NCBI RefSeq assembly: GCF_002902905.1
Contig: NZ_CP026124.1
Coordinates: 3,906,001 to 3,970,000 of the forward strand
Direction of reading: 5' to 3'
DNA: 64,000 nt
Source: Achromobacter sp. AONIH1
Lineage (GTDB): Bacteria > Pseudomonadota > Gammaproteobacteria > Burkholderiales > Burkholderiaceae_B
Position 1 is the stretch's first letter. Each line of letters opens with the position of its first letter. The notes beneath the pieces were generated by a model that worked only from the letters and a program-made list of their open reading frames with translations, did no database searches and was not told the DNA's origin. This document shows positions 35,654-45,889 of the stretch, one piece after another. Made by a program: the position numbers and the translations under genes.

Positions 35654-35687
35654 ACGGACGCTGCCGGCGCCACGCCGGGGCGTCCGT
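35654..35687 (+). terminator. Compound hairpin after flgL
   Basis: ACGGACGC / GCGTCCGT with an inner CCGGC / GCCGG stem, 49 bases past the flgL stop. No clear T-run, so it may weaken rather than end transcription into the receptor genes. Confidence 0.45.
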
Positions 35688-35743
35688 GTCTGCGTGCGGC
35701 GGGAGAAATCGCAGTTTCACGTTGCCTAACGTTCGGAAGTTCC

Positions 35744-37624
35744 ATGCTTGTCAATTTGAAAGTCCGCACATGTATCGTCCTGGTGCTCGTGTTGTTCACC
35801 GGCGCCATGTTCATCTCCAACGGCGTGGCCTGGATGGGGTTGAATTCCAGCAACGAAAAGCTGGAGCAGATCAACAAGGCCTATGGCGATCAGGCCTCGC
35901 AGCTGAGCCGCGCCTATAGTGTTTTCCTGCGCGCGCGGCTGGTGCTGAGCACATCGCTGATGGACATGCAGCAGGGCAAGACCGAGCAGGCTGGCGCTCA
36001 GGCCAAGCGTTCGGAAGGCCTGATGCAGGACGGCTACAAGATGCTGGACACTTTCCGCAAGGTGCCGCGCCTGGCGGGTTCGGAAGCGCAGGCCGCGGCG
36101 CTGGAGAGCGCCTTCAAGGAATTCGACGGCGTGATCAAGCGCCAGGCCGCCGCGCTGACCAGCATGGCGATCCAGGATTATCTCGACCTGAACGATACGG
36201 CCAGCGCCGCCAACAGCAAGTTCCGCGAAGCGATCGACGGCTATCTGGCGTTCGTCGACGCGCATACCGACGCGCTGGCAGCGCGCGCCGAGAGCGACCA
36301 CAACACCGCCCGCATGGTCACCATCGCCATGTTGGCGATCGCGGTGATCCTGGCGCTGGGTTGCTGGGTGTTCATCAACCGCACGGTGCTGCGTCCGCTG
36401 CATGAGGCGGGCGGCCATTTCGACAAGATCGCCGGCGGCGATTTCACCGGCCGCGTCGAGGTGCGCAGCACCAATGAGATTGGCTCGCTGTTCGCCGCGA
36501 TCAAGCGCATGCAGGAGAGCCTGACGCGCACGGTGTCGGCGGTGCGTCGCGGCGTGGACGAGATCAACGTGGGTTCGCGCGAGATCTCGGCGGGCAACAC
36601 GGACCTGTCCAGCCGCACCGAGCAGCAGGCGGCCTCTCTGGAAGAGACGGCGGCCTCGATGGAGCAGTTGGCCTCGACCGTCAAGCAGAACGCGGACAAC
36701 GCACGTCAGGCCAATCAGCTGGCGGCCAGCGCGTCGGACGTGGCCGAACGCGGCGGTTCGGCGGTGTCGGAAGTGGTGACGACGATGCAGGCGATCTCGG
36801 CCAGCTCGCGCAAGATTTCCGAGATCGTGTCGGTGATCGATGGTATTGCGTTCCAGACCAACATCCTGGCGCTGAACGCGGCGGTGGAAGCGGCGCGGGC
36901 GGGCGAGCAAGGCAAGGGCTTCGCGGTGGTGGCGGGCGAAGTGCGCTCGCTGGCGCAGCGCAGCGCGCAGGCGGCCAAGGAGATCAAGGGCCTGATCGAG
37001 GATTCGGTCGGCAAGGTCGGCGCCGGTTCGCAGCAGGTGGAGCGCGCGGGCGCGACGATGCAGGAGATTGTGGCGTCGGTCAAGCGCGTGACGGACATCA
37101 TGGGCGAGATCTCGGCGGCGTCGGAAGAGCAGTCCAGCGGCATCGATCAGGTCAATCGCGCGGTGTCGCAGATGGACGAGGTGACGCAGCAGAACGCGGC
37201 GCTGGTGGAAGAGGCCGCGGCTGCCGCGGGCTCGCTGCAGGAACAGGCGCAGCGCCTGGCCGAGGCGGTGGCGGTGTTCAAGATCAACGCCGGCGAGGTC
37301 ATCGACGTGCCGGCCCAGCAGCTGGCGCAACAGCGCCGCGCGCCGCGCGTCGCCGCGGCGGCAGCGGCGCCGGTGGCGCCGAAGGAAGCCAGGGAGCCGG
37401 CGATCGAACCGCCGCAGCCGCCGGCGGAACCGCCCAAGCCGGCGCCGCGCGTGACGCAGACCGCCCGGGTCAAGCCGGCCGCCGAGGCCGCTTCGACCGT
37501 GAGGCCCTTGCGCCGTCCGGCCGCCCGCAAGGCCGAGGCGACCGACGTGACGCCGGTGACGCCCGCCGCGCCGTCCGCCAGCCGCCGCGCGCCGCCGGCG
37601 GACGATGATTGGGAGTCTTTCTGA
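35744..37624 (+). CDS. Methyl-accepting chemotaxis protein (second copy, with DWESF tether)
   Basis: Transmembrane chemoreceptor, 626 residues: TM1 (about 8-30), a periplasmic four-helix domain unlike that of its neighbours, TM2 (about 190-212), HAMP, and a signalling domain with tip [20 protein letters not shown]. The ~100-residue C-terminal linker is Ala/Pro-rich and ends DDDWESF, matching the NWETF-type pentapeptide that docks CheR and CheB. DNA from about 36500 to 37300 is nearly identical to the receptors at 9577 and 37726. GGAAG lies 5 bases before the ATG. Ligand unknown. Confidence 0.95.
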   Translation: MLVNLKVRTCIVLVLVLFTGAMFISNGVAWMGLNSSNEKLEQINKAYGDQASQLSRAYSVFLRARLVLSTSLMDMQQGKTEQAGAQAKRSEGLMQDGYKMLDTFRKVPRLAGSEAQAAALESAFKEFDGVIKRQAAALTSMAIQDYLDLNDTASAANSKFREAIDGYLAFVDAHTDALAARAESDHNTARMVTIAMLAIAVILALGCWVFINRTVLRPLHEAGGHFDKIAGGDFTGRVEVRSTNEIGSLFAAIKRMQESLTRTVSAVRRGVDEINVGSREISAGNTDLSSRTEQQAASLEETAASMEQLASTVKQNADNARQANQLAASASDVAERGGSAVSEVVTTMQAISASSRKISEIVSVIDGIAFQTNILALNAAVEAARAGEQGKGFAVVAGEVRSLAQRSAQAAKEIKGLIEDSVGKVGAGSQQVERAGATMQEIVASVKRVTDIMGEISAASEEQSSGIDQVNRAVSQMDEVTQQNAALVEEAAAAAGSLQEQAQRLAEAVAVFKINAGEVIDVPAQQLAQQRRAPRVAAAAAAPVAPKEAREPAIEPPQPPAEPPKPAPRVTQTARVKPAAEAASTVRPLRRPAARKAEATDVTPVTPAAPSASRRAPPADDDWESF

Positions 37625-37725
37625 CGAGCGTTCCGCGTCCTGGCATTGAATAAGCAGTAGAACAAATCCCTTTTACGTCTTGGTGGTCACAGCGGGCCGC
37701 CAGCGCGATTACTGGAATCAAAGAA

Positions 37726-39630
37726 ATGCTTAGCAATCTGAAAGTGCGCACCGGCTTGATGCTGGCCCAGCTGGCCGTCGTCGCAGCAGCGCTGGTGGCG
37801 ATCGTGCTGGGGTGGAGCAGCATGCAGTCCAGCGCCGAAGCCATCAATGACCTGGATCGTCTGAGCGTCCAGCAGAGCAGCATCATCAAGGACGTATATA
37901 CGCAGATGCTGCGCGCGACCATCCGCGCCGACATCGCCGCCGCCCAGCGCGCCAGCGGCGACGCGGCGGGCGCCGCCGAGAACTCCCGCATCGTGCAGGA
38001 ACTGATGGCCGACGCGAAGAAGAAGATCGACGCATTCAAGAATATTCCGAAGCTGACCGAGCTGGCCAAGAAGTCCGAGGGCGAATTGATTTCGACCTTC
38101 GGCAATTTCGCCGAATCGCTGGAAGCGATGATGGCGGCGCTGAACAAGGGCGACGCGGCCGAGTATCTGAAGCTGAAGAACAGCAAGACGGCCGCGGCCA
38201 GCGGCGCCTTTTCCAAGAGCCTGAACGAGTTCAGCAAGAACATCACCGAATACAGCAACGATCTGGTCGCCTCGGCGCAAAGCCGCACCGCGACCATGGG
38301 CGTGGTCTATGCCGCGCTGGCGCTGCTGCTCATCGCCGTGTCGCTGGGCGCGTTCCTGTTCATGAACCGCGTCATCCTGCGGCCGTTGCGCTCGGTCGGC
38401 GAAAGCTTCGACAAGATCGCCGCCGGTGACCTGACCACCCGCGTGGAGGTCAACTCCACGAACGAGATCGGCCAGCTGTTCGCGGCGGTCAAGCGCATGC
38501 AGGAGAGCCTGACGCGCACGGTGTCGGCGGTGCGTCGCGGCGTGGACGAGATCAACGTGGGTTCGCGCGAGATCTCGGCGGGCAACACGGACCTGTCCAG
38601 CCGCACCGAAGAGCAGGCGGCCTCGCTGGAAGAGACCGCGGCCTCGATGGAGCAGCTGGCCTCGACCGTCAAGCAGAACGCGGACAACGCGCGCCAGGCC
38701 AATCAGCTGGCGGCCAGCGCGTCGGACGTGGCCGAGCGCGGCGGTTCGGCGGTGTCGGAAGTGGTGACGACGATGCAGGCGATTTCGGCCAGCTCGCGCA
38801 AGATTTCCGAGATCGTGTCGGTGATCGATGGTATTGCGTTCCAGACCAACATCCTGGCGCTGAACGCGGCGGTGGAAGCGGCGCGGGCGGGCGAGCAGGG
38901 CAAGGGCTTCGCGGTGGTGGCGGGCGAAGTGCGTTCGCTGGCGCAGCGCAGCGCGCAGGCGGCCAAGGAGATCAAGGGCCTGATCGAGGATTCGGTCGGC
39001 AAGGTCGGCGCGGGCTCGCAGCAGGTGGAGCGAGCGGGCGCGACGATGCAGGAGATCGTGGCGTCGGTCAAGCGCGTGACGGACATCATGGGCGAGATCT
39101 CGGCGGCGTCGGAAGAGCAGTCCAGCGGCATCGATCAGGTCAATCGCGCGGTGTCGCAGATGGACGAAGTGACGCAGCAGAACGCGGCGCTGGTGGAAGA
39201 GGCGGCTGCCGCCGCGGGCTCGCTGGAGGAACAGGCGCAGCGCCTGGCCGAGGCGGTGGCGGTGTTCAAGATCAACGCCGGCGAAGTCATCGAGGTACCG
39301 GCGCGCCAGTTGGCGCAACAGCGCAGCGCGCCGCGCGTGGCCGCTCGTCCGGCGGCGGCTCCGGCGCAGCCGAAGGAAGAGTCCGCCATCGCGCCGCCCG
39401 TGCAGGAAACCGCCGCCGAGCAGGCGCCGGTCCGCGCACCGGCCCGGCCCGCCGCGAGGCTCGCGCACGCGGCGCCGCGCGCCAAGCCGGCGGCCGAGGG
39501 CGCCACGGCGGCGCGTCCCGCGCGCCGCACGGCGACGTCGCCCGCATCCACGGACGAGAAACTGCGCCCGGCGCCTGCATCGGCGCCTCGTCGACAGACG
39601 CAGCCGGACGACGATTGGGAATCTTTCTGA
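37726..39630 (+). CDS. Methyl-accepting chemotaxis protein (third copy, with DWESF tether)
   Basis: Transmembrane chemoreceptor, 634 residues. It starts [20 protein letters not shown]; the periplasmic domain is Ala/Lys-rich and helical, TM2 lies near 190-212, and HAMP plus the same signalling domain as copies one and two follow. A long Ala/Pro-rich linker leads to a final DDDWESF tether. It probably arose by duplication with exchange of the sensor part; the two genes are 101 bases apart. Ligand unknown. Confidence 0.95.
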   Translation: MLSNLKVRTGLMLAQLAVVAAALVAIVLGWSSMQSSAEAINDLDRLSVQQSSIIKDVYTQMLRATIRADIAAAQRASGDAAGAAENSRIVQELMADAKKKIDAFKNIPKLTELAKKSEGELISTFGNFAESLEAMMAALNKGDAAEYLKLKNSKTAAASGAFSKSLNEFSKNITEYSNDLVASAQSRTATMGVVYAALALLLIAVSLGAFLFMNRVILRPLRSVGESFDKIAAGDLTTRVEVNSTNEIGQLFAAVKRMQESLTRTVSAVRRGVDEINVGSREISAGNTDLSSRTEEQAASLEETAASMEQLASTVKQNADNARQANQLAASASDVAERGGSAVSEVVTTMQAISASSRKISEIVSVIDGIAFQTNILALNAAVEAARAGEQGKGFAVVAGEVRSLAQRSAQAAKEIKGLIEDSVGKVGAGSQQVERAGATMQEIVASVKRVTDIMGEISAASEEQSSGIDQVNRAVSQMDEVTQQNAALVEEAAAAAGSLEEQAQRLAEAVAVFKINAGEVIEVPARQLAQQRSAPRVAARPAAAPAQPKEESAIAPPVQETAAEQAPVRAPARPAARLAHAAPRAKPAAEGATAARPARRTATSPASTDEKLRPAPASAPRRQTQPDDDWESF

Positions 39631-39658
39631 CGCCGGTCGATCCGGCAAATGGGTAGGT

Positions 39659-40138
39659 ATGCGAGGCTATATTCATCTTCTGGCAAGCGCCGCGCTGGCG
39701 GCGCTGCTGGCCGGTTGTTCGGCGACGGGACACAACTTCGACCCGGGCAAACTCTCGACCCTGACGCCGGGGAAGACCACGCTGGAAGAGGCCTCGCGCG
39801 CGCTCACCGCGCCGCCCGACAAGTACTACAAACAGACCGACGGCACCTTCCTGGCGCTCTGGTCCTTCAAGATCACCTTTGTCCCGGACGGCTTCTACAG
39901 CCGCAAGGAAGCGCTGTTGCAGTTCGGCCCTGATGGCCGCCTGCTGCGCCTCGTGGACAGCACCAATATTCTGCTGGAACCTTGGGAGCGTCAGAAGTTG
40001 CTGGGACCGGCGCCGCCTCCGGAAGACAATCCGGAGCCGGCTCCCCCCGCGCCGCCGCCCGAGGAGCAAACGATCTCGATACCGGTGCCCTCGGCGCCGC
40101 CCGAGCCCGTGCGCAAGAGCGGGGCCGCCAAGTCCTGA
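39659..40138 (+). CDS. BamE/SmpA-like lipoprotein of unknown function
   Basis: A 159-residue predicted outer-membrane lipoprotein. Signal peptide with lipobox LLAGC (Cys near residue 20). The mature part (LSTLTPGKTTLEEASRALTA) resembles the start of the BamE/SmpA fold, followed by a short beta region (FKITFVPDGFYSRKEALLQF) and a Pro/Glu-rich tail of ~40 residues. It is not BamE itself, since the tail and the context differ. It lies 28 bases after a chemoreceptor and before another, with a terminator following, so it probably shares their transcript. Role unknown. Confidence 0.85.
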   Translation: MRGYIHLLASAALAALLAGCSATGHNFDPGKLSTLTPGKTTLEEASRALTAPPDKYYKQTDGTFLALWSFKITFVPDGFYSRKEALLQFGPDGRLLRLVDSTNILLEPWERQKLLGPAPPPEDNPEPAPPAPPPEEQTISIPVPSAPPEPVRKSGAAKS

Positions 40139-40152
40139 CATTCCACGGATGA

Positions 40153-40223
40153 CGCCCCGGCCAGACCGGGGCGCGCGTCGTTCCGGCCCGACGGCTTGTC
40201 CGTCGCGGGCCGGGCGTTTTTTT
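40153..40223 (+). terminator. Double hairpin with T7 run after the lipoprotein gene
   Basis: First hairpin CGCCCCGG / CCGGGGCG at 40153-40173; second, CGGCCCGACGG with CCGTC(GC)GGGCCG, at 40184-40212, then seven T at 40217-40223. This is a convincing intrinsic terminator, only 34 bases before the next start codon. Confidence 0.88.
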
Positions 40224-40256
40224 GGTCTGAGTTGTTCCTGAAGGATGGGGAGGAAG

Positions 40257-41927
40257 ATGGAAGCGAGTCTCGAATCTGGTGCGAAGCCCGGCAAGGTCGG
40301 TAAGAAGAAAGCCGGGCGCGCGCCCAAGGTCAAGCGCAAGCTGCGCCTGCGCGACGCACGCGTCGGCACGATGCTGCTGTGGGTGATGGCGTTCTTCGCC
40401 GTGCTGATCGCGGCCGTTGGCGGCCTGGCGGCATTTTTCCTGCAGCACAACTTTGAATCCATCCGCGAAGTGAATGCGCTGACCGATCGCTCCAAGCAGG
40501 TCGACGTGATCAACAGCGACATGCTGCGCGCCCGCGTCAACCTGATGGTGGCGGCGCGCCACTTGCAGGAATCGGGCTGGGGCAGCGGCGAGAATTCGGC
40601 TCGCGACGCGGCGACGGCCCTCAAGGGCGCGACCGATCTGCTGACCGGCGTGCGGGCCCGCTTCGCCGATTTCCAGAAGAACATGCTGCAGGACGATACC
40701 GGTCGCCAGCTGTCGATGAACCTGGTGCGCCGCTACCGCTCGTATATCGACGACGGCGTCGACACCATGGTGGAAGCGTTGCGCAGCGAGGATTACTCCA
40801 CTTTCTACATGGTCAACAATGAGTACGGCACGCCTCGCAGCGCCGCGTTCATCGAGGCCATCGGCGAGTTCAGCAAGTACATCGGCGACCAGCAGCAGGC
40901 CACGATCGAACAGGCCGACGCCAACTTCAACCGCGCGATGATCGCGGTGGGCGTGGCCGTGGCGCTGGCGTTGATACTGATGGTGCTGGCCCGCGTGCTG
41001 TTCGGGCGCCTGGTGGTGCGTCCGTTGGTCGAGGCCGGCCAGCATTTCGACAAGATCGCCGCCGGCGACCTGACCAGCCGCGTGGAAGTCCGTTCGCACA
41101 ACGAAATCGGGCAACTGTTCGCGGCGCTCAAGCGCATGCAGGAAAGTCTTACGCGCACGGTGTCGACGGTGCGCCGGGGCGTGGACGAGATCACGGTCGG
41201 CTCGCGCGAGATCTCGGCGGGCAACACAGACCTGTCCAGCCGCACCGAGGAGCAGGCGGCCTCGCTGGAAGAGACCGCGGCTTCGATGGAGCAGCTGGCC
41301 TCGACCGTCAAGCAGAACGCGGACAACGCACGTCAGGCCAATCAGCTGGCGGCCAGCGCGTCGGACGTGGCCGAGCGCGGCGGTTCGGCGGTGTCGGAAG
41401 TGGTGACGACGATGCAGGGCATTTCGGCCAGCTCGCGCAAGATATCGGAGATCGTGTCGGTGATCGACGGCATTGCGTTCCAGACCAACATCCTGGCGCT
41501 GAACGCGGCGGTCGAGGCGGCGCGCGCCGGCGAATCCGGCAAGGGCTTCGCGGTCGTGGCCGGCGAAGTGCGCAATCTGGCGCAGAAGAGCGCGCAGGCG
41601 GCCAAGGAGATCAAGGGCTTGATCGAGGACTCCGTCGACCGTGTCAACGAGGGTTCGGCCCAGGCCGAGCAGGCGGGCGCGACGATGGAGGAGATCGTGA
41701 CGGCGGTGCGCCGGGTCACGGACATCATCGGCGAGATCTCGCAGGCCTCACAGGAACAGTCCAGCGGCATCGAACAGGTCGACACGGCCGTGTCGCAGAT
41801 GGATGTCATGACGGTGCAGAACACCTCGCTGGTGCAGGAGCTGGGTGGTGCGGTCATGCAGCTGGGCGAACAGTCTGGCTCGCTGCGCGAAACGATCCGC
41901 GTCTTCCGCCTGACCGGCCAGCCTTGA
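40257..41927 (+). CDS. Methyl-accepting chemotaxis protein (fourth copy, basic N-terminal extension)
   Basis: Transmembrane chemoreceptor, 556 residues from ATG 40257 (an in-frame ATG at 40245 would add 4 residues; GGGGAGG lies between them). A Lys/Arg-rich cytoplasmic leader of about 35 residues precedes TM1. TM2 lies near 230-250, then HAMP and the signalling domain. DNA is near-identical to the other receptors up to about 41510, just past the start of the hairpin tip, then diverges ([20 protein letters not shown] instead of [20 protein letters not shown]). There is no DWESF tether. A terminator lies directly upstream. Confidence 0.94.
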   Translation: MEASLESGAKPGKVGKKKAGRAPKVKRKLRLRDARVGTMLLWVMAFFAVLIAAVGGLAAFFLQHNFESIREVNALTDRSKQVDVINSDMLRARVNLMVAARHLQESGWGSGENSARDAATALKGATDLLTGVRARFADFQKNMLQDDTGRQLSMNLVRRYRSYIDDGVDTMVEALRSEDYSTFYMVNNEYGTPRSAAFIEAIGEFSKYIGDQQQATIEQADANFNRAMIAVGVAVALALILMVLARVLFGRLVVRPLVEAGQHFDKIAAGDLTSRVEVRSHNEIGQLFAALKRMQESLTRTVSTVRRGVDEITVGSREISAGNTDLSSRTEEQAASLEETAASMEQLASTVKQNADNARQANQLAASASDVAERGGSAVSEVVTTMQGISASSRKISEIVSVIDGIAFQTNILALNAAVEAARAGESGKGFAVVAGEVRNLAQKSAQAAKEIKGLIEDSVDRVNEGSAQAEQAGATMEEIVTAVRRVTDIIGEISQASQEQSSGIEQVDTAVSQMDVMTVQNTSLVQELGGAVMQLGEQSGSLRETIRVFRLTGQP

Positions 41928-42006
41928 GGGGATGGCTTGGCCGTGCCGGCTTGGAAGGGGCGGCCATGACGGGCAGTCTCGCAATCTGCCTCAGTCTTCC
42001 AAGACC

Positions 42007-42083
42007 GGGGCCGCACGGATCCGGCTCCGCCGGTCCGTAGCGGCGCCCCCTGGGGGGAAGCGCGCAAGCGCTCCGGGGGGGCT
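42007..42083 (-). repeat. Dispersed intergenic hairpin repeat, copy 5
   Basis: Inverted copy of the three-hairpin unit, about 11 bases past the fliR stop (42094) and in the sense direction of fliR. It lies between convergent fliR and the fourth receptor gene. Confidence 0.85.
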
Positions 42084-42093
42084 CCACTCCGGA

Positions 42094-42882
42094 TTAGCCT
42101 CCGGCTAATCCGTCTACCACTCGGCTCATGGCCGAGAGGCCGGATTCGAACAGCGATTCCAGGAAGGGCCCTGCATGGGGCAGCACCACGGTGAGCACGG
42201 TGACGCCCACGATCAGGGTCACGGGAAAACCCACCGAGAACACCGACAGCTGCTGCGCGGCGCGGTTGAGGATGCCCATGGCCAGGTTGATGGTCAGCAG
42301 CGCGCAGATCAGCGGCAGCGCCAGCAGCAGGCCGGACACGAAGATGGTCTTGCCCCATTCGACCACCACGCCCCAGCCGTTCTGGTGTAGCTGGATCTGC
42401 GCGATGGGCAGGGTGTCGAAGGAGCGCACCAGCGCCGCCAGCACCAGCAGGTGTCCGTCAAGCGCCAGGAAGGTCAGCATGGCGATGACGTTGAGCATGC
42501 GCGACAGCACCGCCGTATTGGCGCCGGTGCCGGGATCGAAGAAAGACGCGAAGGACAGACCCATCTGCAGGCCGATGAACTCGCCGGCCGTCTGCACGGA
42601 GGCGAACACGATGCGCATGGTGAAGCCCAGCGCGATGCCGGTCAGCACCTGCTGCATCACCATCCAGAGTCCGGCGTAGGAGCCGGGAGCCACGGGCGGC
42701 ATGGGGTCCAGCGTCGGGCCGATGGCGGCCGCCAGCACGAAGGACAAGCCGACCTTGACCTTCACCGGCACTGCGGATTCGGCGAACAGCGGCGCGGTGG
42801 CCACCAGCGCCAGGATGCGCACGAACGGCCAGATGAACTGGCCGATCCAGCCGTTGAGCTGTTCGAGTGTGAACGCGATCAT
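42094..42882 (-). CDS. fliR: Flagellar export gate protein FliR
   Basis: Export-gate membrane protein, 262 residues from ATG 42882 (MIAFTLEQLNGWIGQFIWPF); a 40-residue longer in-frame reading overlaps fliQ and looks non-family. Several hydrophobic helices, GLQMGLSFASFFDPGTGANT in the middle, and the conserved AMGILNRAAQQLSVFSVGFP near the end. Last gene of the fliL-to-fliR run. Confidence 0.96.
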   Translation of the reverse strand: MIAFTLEQLNGWIGQFIWPFVRILALVATAPLFAESAVPVKVKVGLSFVLAAAIGPTLDPMPPVAPGSYAGLWMVMQQVLTGIALGFTMRIVFASVQTAGEFIGLQMGLSFASFFDPGTGANTAVLSRMLNVIAMLTFLALDGHLLVLAALVRSFDTLPIAQIQLHQNGWGVVVEWGKTIFVSGLLLALPLICALLTINLAMGILNRAAQQLSVFSVGFPVTLIVGVTVLTVVLPHAGPFLESLFESGLSAMSRVVDGLAGG

Positions 42883-42905
42883 GGGTGCGCCGGCGGCCGC
42901 GCCGG

Positions 42906-43175
42906 TCAGGACACCAGGCCGGGGATCTGCCCGATGAGCTGGCGGATGTAGTCCACCATGAGGCCGATCAGCCACGGACCCAGCAGCACCAGCACGCCGC
43001 ACATGGCCAGCAGCTTGGGGATGAAGGACAGCGTCATCTCGTTGATCTGCGTGGCGGCCTGGAAAATGCTGATGACCAGGCCCACGACCAGCGTGACGAG
43101 CAGCAGCGGGCCGGCCATCGCCAACGCGATCTTCATCGCCTGGTAGGTCATGGTCATGACGGTTTCAGCGGTCAT
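42906..43175 (-). CDS. fliQ: Flagellar export gate protein FliQ
   Basis: Small export-gate protein, 89 residues with two membrane helices (MKIALAMAGPLLLVTLVVGL and later LLAMCGVLVLLGPWLIGLM) and the conserved QAATQINEMTLSFIPK loop. It lies between fliP and fliR. Confidence 0.97.
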   Translation of the reverse strand: MTAETVMTMTYQAMKIALAMAGPLLLVTLVVGLVISIFQAATQINEMTLSFIPKLLAMCGVLVLLGPWLIGLMVDYIRQLIGQIPGLVS

Positions 43176-43190
43176 GGCGGTCCTCCGGGC

Positions 43191-43982
43191 TTATTGGTAG
43201 AAGCTCTGGGCCAGCGAGCCCATGAGCAGGTGCCAGCCGTCGGCCAGCACGAACAGCATCAGCTTGAACGGCAGCGACACCGTCACCGGCGGCACCATCA
43301 TCATGCCCAGCGCCATCAGCACGCTGGCCACGACCAGGTCGATGATGAGGAAGGGAATGAAGATGGTGAAGCCGATCTGGAACGCGGTCTTGAGTTCGCT
43401 GGTGATGAAGGCCGGCACTAGGATCTTCAACGGCACCTGCGAGGGATCCTCCAGCGCGGGCTGCTTGGCCAGGTTGGCGAACAGCGCCAGGTCGTTCTCG
43501 CGGGTCTGGTGCAGCATGAAGGTGCGCAGCGGTCCGGCGGCGCGCTCCACGGCGGTCTCGAACTGGATCGAGCCCTCGGACAGCGGCTTGTAGGCGTCGG
43601 CGTAGATTTTGTCGAACACCGGCGACATGGTGTAGAAGGTCAGGAACAGCGCCAGCCCGATCAGCACGTGGTTGGGCGGCGACATCGCCGTGCCCATGGC
43701 GCTGCGCAGCAGGCCCAGCACGATGATGATGCGGGTGAAGCCCGTCATCATCAGCAGCGCCGCCGGCAGGAACGACAACGAGGTCATCAGCAGCATGGTC
43801 TGCATGCTGAGCGAGTACGTCTCGGAGCCGTTCGGGCCTGGCGTGGCGGTCAGGGCGGGCAGGGTGGCCTGGGCCACGACGCCGGCCGGGAACAGCGCCA
43901 GCCCCAGCAGCGCCGCGGCGCCGAGCATGGGCAGCATGCCGCGCCCGGCGCGGGAGGAGGTCATGCGTCTGAGGAAATTCAT
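43191..43982 (-). CDS. fliP: Flagellar export gate protein FliP
   Basis: Core export-gate protein, 263 residues with a cleavable signal peptide ([20 protein letters not shown]) and then the family motifs [20 protein letters not shown] and [20 protein letters not shown]. It forms the FliPQR channel with its downstream neighbours. Confidence 0.97.
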   Translation of the reverse strand: MNFLRRMTSSRAGRGMLPMLGAAALLGLALFPAGVVAQATLPALTATPGPNGSETYSLSMQTMLLMTSLSFLPAALLMMTGFTRIIIVLGLLRSAMGTAMSPPNHVLIGLALFLTFYTMSPVFDKIYADAYKPLSEGSIQFETAVERAAGPLRTFMLHQTRENDLALFANLAKQPALEDPSQVPLKILVPAFITSELKTAFQIGFTIFIPFLIIDLVVASVLMALGMMMVPPVTVSLPFKLMLFVLADGWHLLMGSLAQSFYQ

Positions 43983-43994
43983 GAGGGTCGCGGG

Positions 43995-44318
43995 CTAGCG
44001 GCGCTTGAGCGCCTGGCCCAGCTTGGCCGCGAAGGCCGAGGCGGGCAGGGAAGCGCCTTCGGGCAGCTCGCCGGCAGGCATGGTGTGCAGGGTGGTGAGC
44101 TGGTTCGGGCTCACGCCCACCACCAGCCAGGTCTTGTCCACTTCGATGACCACGACGCTCTGGCGGGCGCCCAGCGGCAGGGCGGCGACCTGCTTGAGCA
44201 GGTTGCCGCCGCCGCGCTGCACCAGCCCGGCGCGCCGGGCCAGCCAGGCCGAGGCCAGGATGGCCGCCACCACCAGCACCAGGCCGATGATGACGCGCAG
44301 CAGGGCGGATTCGGTCAT
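43995..44318 (-). CDS. fliO: Flagellar biosynthesis protein FliO
   Basis: Membrane scaffold that helps FliP assemble. 107 residues from ATG 44318: one N-terminal membrane helix (LLRVIIGLVLVVAAILASAW) and a small cytoplasmic domain (VAALPLGARQSVVVIEVDKT) typical of FliO. Longer in-frame readings overlap fliN and are rejected. Confidence 0.94.
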   Translation of the reverse strand: MTESALLRVIIGLVLVVAAILASAWLARRAGLVQRGGGNLLKQVAALPLGARQSVVVIEVDKTWLVVGVSPNQLTTLHTMPAGELPEGASLPASAFAAKLGQALKRR

Positions 44319-44335
44319 GATGGCCTGCCCGCTGG

Positions 44336-44887
44336 TCAACGGCGGTTGTTCAGGCGGTTGATGCGCTCGGACGGCGTGATGATGTCGGTCAGGCGGATGC
44401 CGTACTTGTCTTCCACCACCACGACTTCGCCCTGGGCGATCAGATAGCCGTTGACGAAGATGTCCATGGGCTCGCCGGCCAGGCCGTCGAGTTCCACCAC
44501 CGAGCCCTGGCCCAGCTGCAGCAGGTTCTTGATGGTCAGTCGGGTGCGTCCCAGTTCGACGGTGAGCTGGACGGGCACGTCCATGATCAGGTCGATGTCG
44601 GTGCCCGCGCCCGTGGTGGTGCCGGACAGCGGCTTGAACACCGATTGGGCGGCCGGCTGCGGGGCGGGCTGGGACGGAGCGGGGGCTGGCGCCGGCGCCG
44701 GGGCGGCAGCGGCGGCGGGCGCCGCGGCGGTCTGTTCGGCCATGGCGGCGGCCCAATCGTCCTGCGGTTCCTGCGGCTTCAGGCCGTCGGCCTGGGTGGG
44801 CGGATTGGCGCGGGATTGTTCGGCGAGCGCGTCGGCCCAGTCGTCGGCCGGGGACGAGCCAGTGCCGGGCTCGTTCTTGTCAGTCAT
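44336..44887 (-). CDS. fliN: Flagellar C-ring switch protein FliN
   Basis: C-ring component and docking site for FliH. 183 residues: a long Ala/Pro/Gln-rich N-terminal arm (about 1-90) and a SpoA-type C-domain (LIMDVPVQLTVELGRTRLTI to LTDIITPSERINRL). The start overlaps the fliM stop by 8 bases. Confidence 0.97.
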   Translation of the reverse strand: MTDKNEPGTGSSPADDWADALAEQSRANPPTQADGLKPQEPQDDWAAAMAEQTAAAPAAAAAPAPAPAPAPSQPAPQPAAQSVFKPLSGTTTGAGTDIDLIMDVPVQLTVELGRTRLTIKNLLQLGQGSVVELDGLAGEPMDIFVNGYLIAQGEVVVVEDKYGIRLTDIITPSERINRLNNRR

Positions 44888-45887
44888 GGTCGGGGGCCTC
44901 GTTTGAATCGGAATCGTGAGTAAACATGTTGTGCACGCGCAGGGCGTACTGGCCGTTGAAGACGCCGTAGCCGCATTCCATCAGCGGCACGCCGTCGACG
45001 CTGGCGATGATGGTCTGGGGCACATCCACCGGAAGCACGTCGCCCACCTTCAGGCGCATCAGCTCGCGGATGCTGGACGGAATGCGGGCGAATTCGGCAA
45101 CCACGTCGATGTCGGCGCTGCGCACCTGGCGCGACAGCTGCTGGGCCCAGCGCTGGTCCACTTCCTCCAGCGCGGTCTCCTGCAGCGGGCGCGTCAACAG
45201 GTCGCGCACCGGCTCGATCATGGAATAGGGCAGGCAGATGTTCAGATCGCCGCCGGTGGCGCCGAACTCGATATGGAACGAGCTCACGACCACGACTTCG
45301 TTGCTGCCGGTGATGCTGGCGAACTTGGTGTGCATCTCCGAGCGCACGTACTCGAATTCGATCGGATAGACCGGATCCCAGGACTTGCCGTAGCTTTCCA
45401 GCGTCAGGTTGAGCAGGCGCTGGATGATGCGCTGTTCGGTGGTGGTGAAGTCACGGCCCTCGACGCGCGTGTGGTAGCGGCCATCGCCGCCGAACAGGCT
45501 GTCGATGACCAGGAACACCAGGTTCGGGTCATAGGTGAAGAGCGCGGTGCCACGCAGCGGCTTCATCTGAATCATGTTCAGATTGCTGGGCACGGGCAGG
45601 TTGCGCTCGAAGTCCGCGTACTTCTGGATCTTGATCGAGCCGACGGTGATGTCCGCGCTGCGACGCATGAAGTTCAGCAGCACATGGCGCATCTGGCGAG
45701 CGAAACGCTCGTTGATCAGCTCCAGCGTCTGCATGCGACGACGCACGACCCGGTCCGGGGAACTCAGGTCGTAGGCCCGAGCGCCGTCGCTGGCGCCCGC
45801 GGTTTCCTTTTTGCTGTCGCTCTCGCCGGTTACGCCGGCCAGCAGCGCATCGACTTCGTCCTGCGAAAGAAACGCCTCGTAGGCCAT
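44880..45887 (-). CDS. fliM: Flagellar C-ring switch protein FliM
   Basis: Switch protein that receives CheY-P. 335 residues: N-terminal CheY-binding peptide (FLSQDEVDALLAG), a CheC-like middle domain with RRMQTLELINERFARQMRHV, and a C-terminal SpoA domain (LMRLKVGDVLPVDVPQTIIA). It is 2 bases after fliL. Confidence 0.97.
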   Translation of the reverse strand: MAYEAFLSQDEVDALLAGVTGESDSKKETAGASDGARAYDLSSPDRVVRRRMQTLELINERFARQMRHVLLNFMRRSADITVGSIKIQKYADFERNLPVPSNLNMIQMKPLRGTALFTYDPNLVFLVIDSLFGGDGRYHTRVEGRDFTTTEQRIIQRLLNLTLESYGKSWDPVYPIEFEYVRSEMHTKFASITGSNEVVVVSSFHIEFGATGGDLNICLPYSMIEPVRDLLTRPLQETALEEVDQRWAQQLSRQVRSADIDVVAEFARIPSSIRELMRLKVGDVLPVDVPQTIIASVDGVPLMECGYGVFNGQYALRVHNMFTHDSDSNEAPDHD

Positions 45888-45889
45888 GC

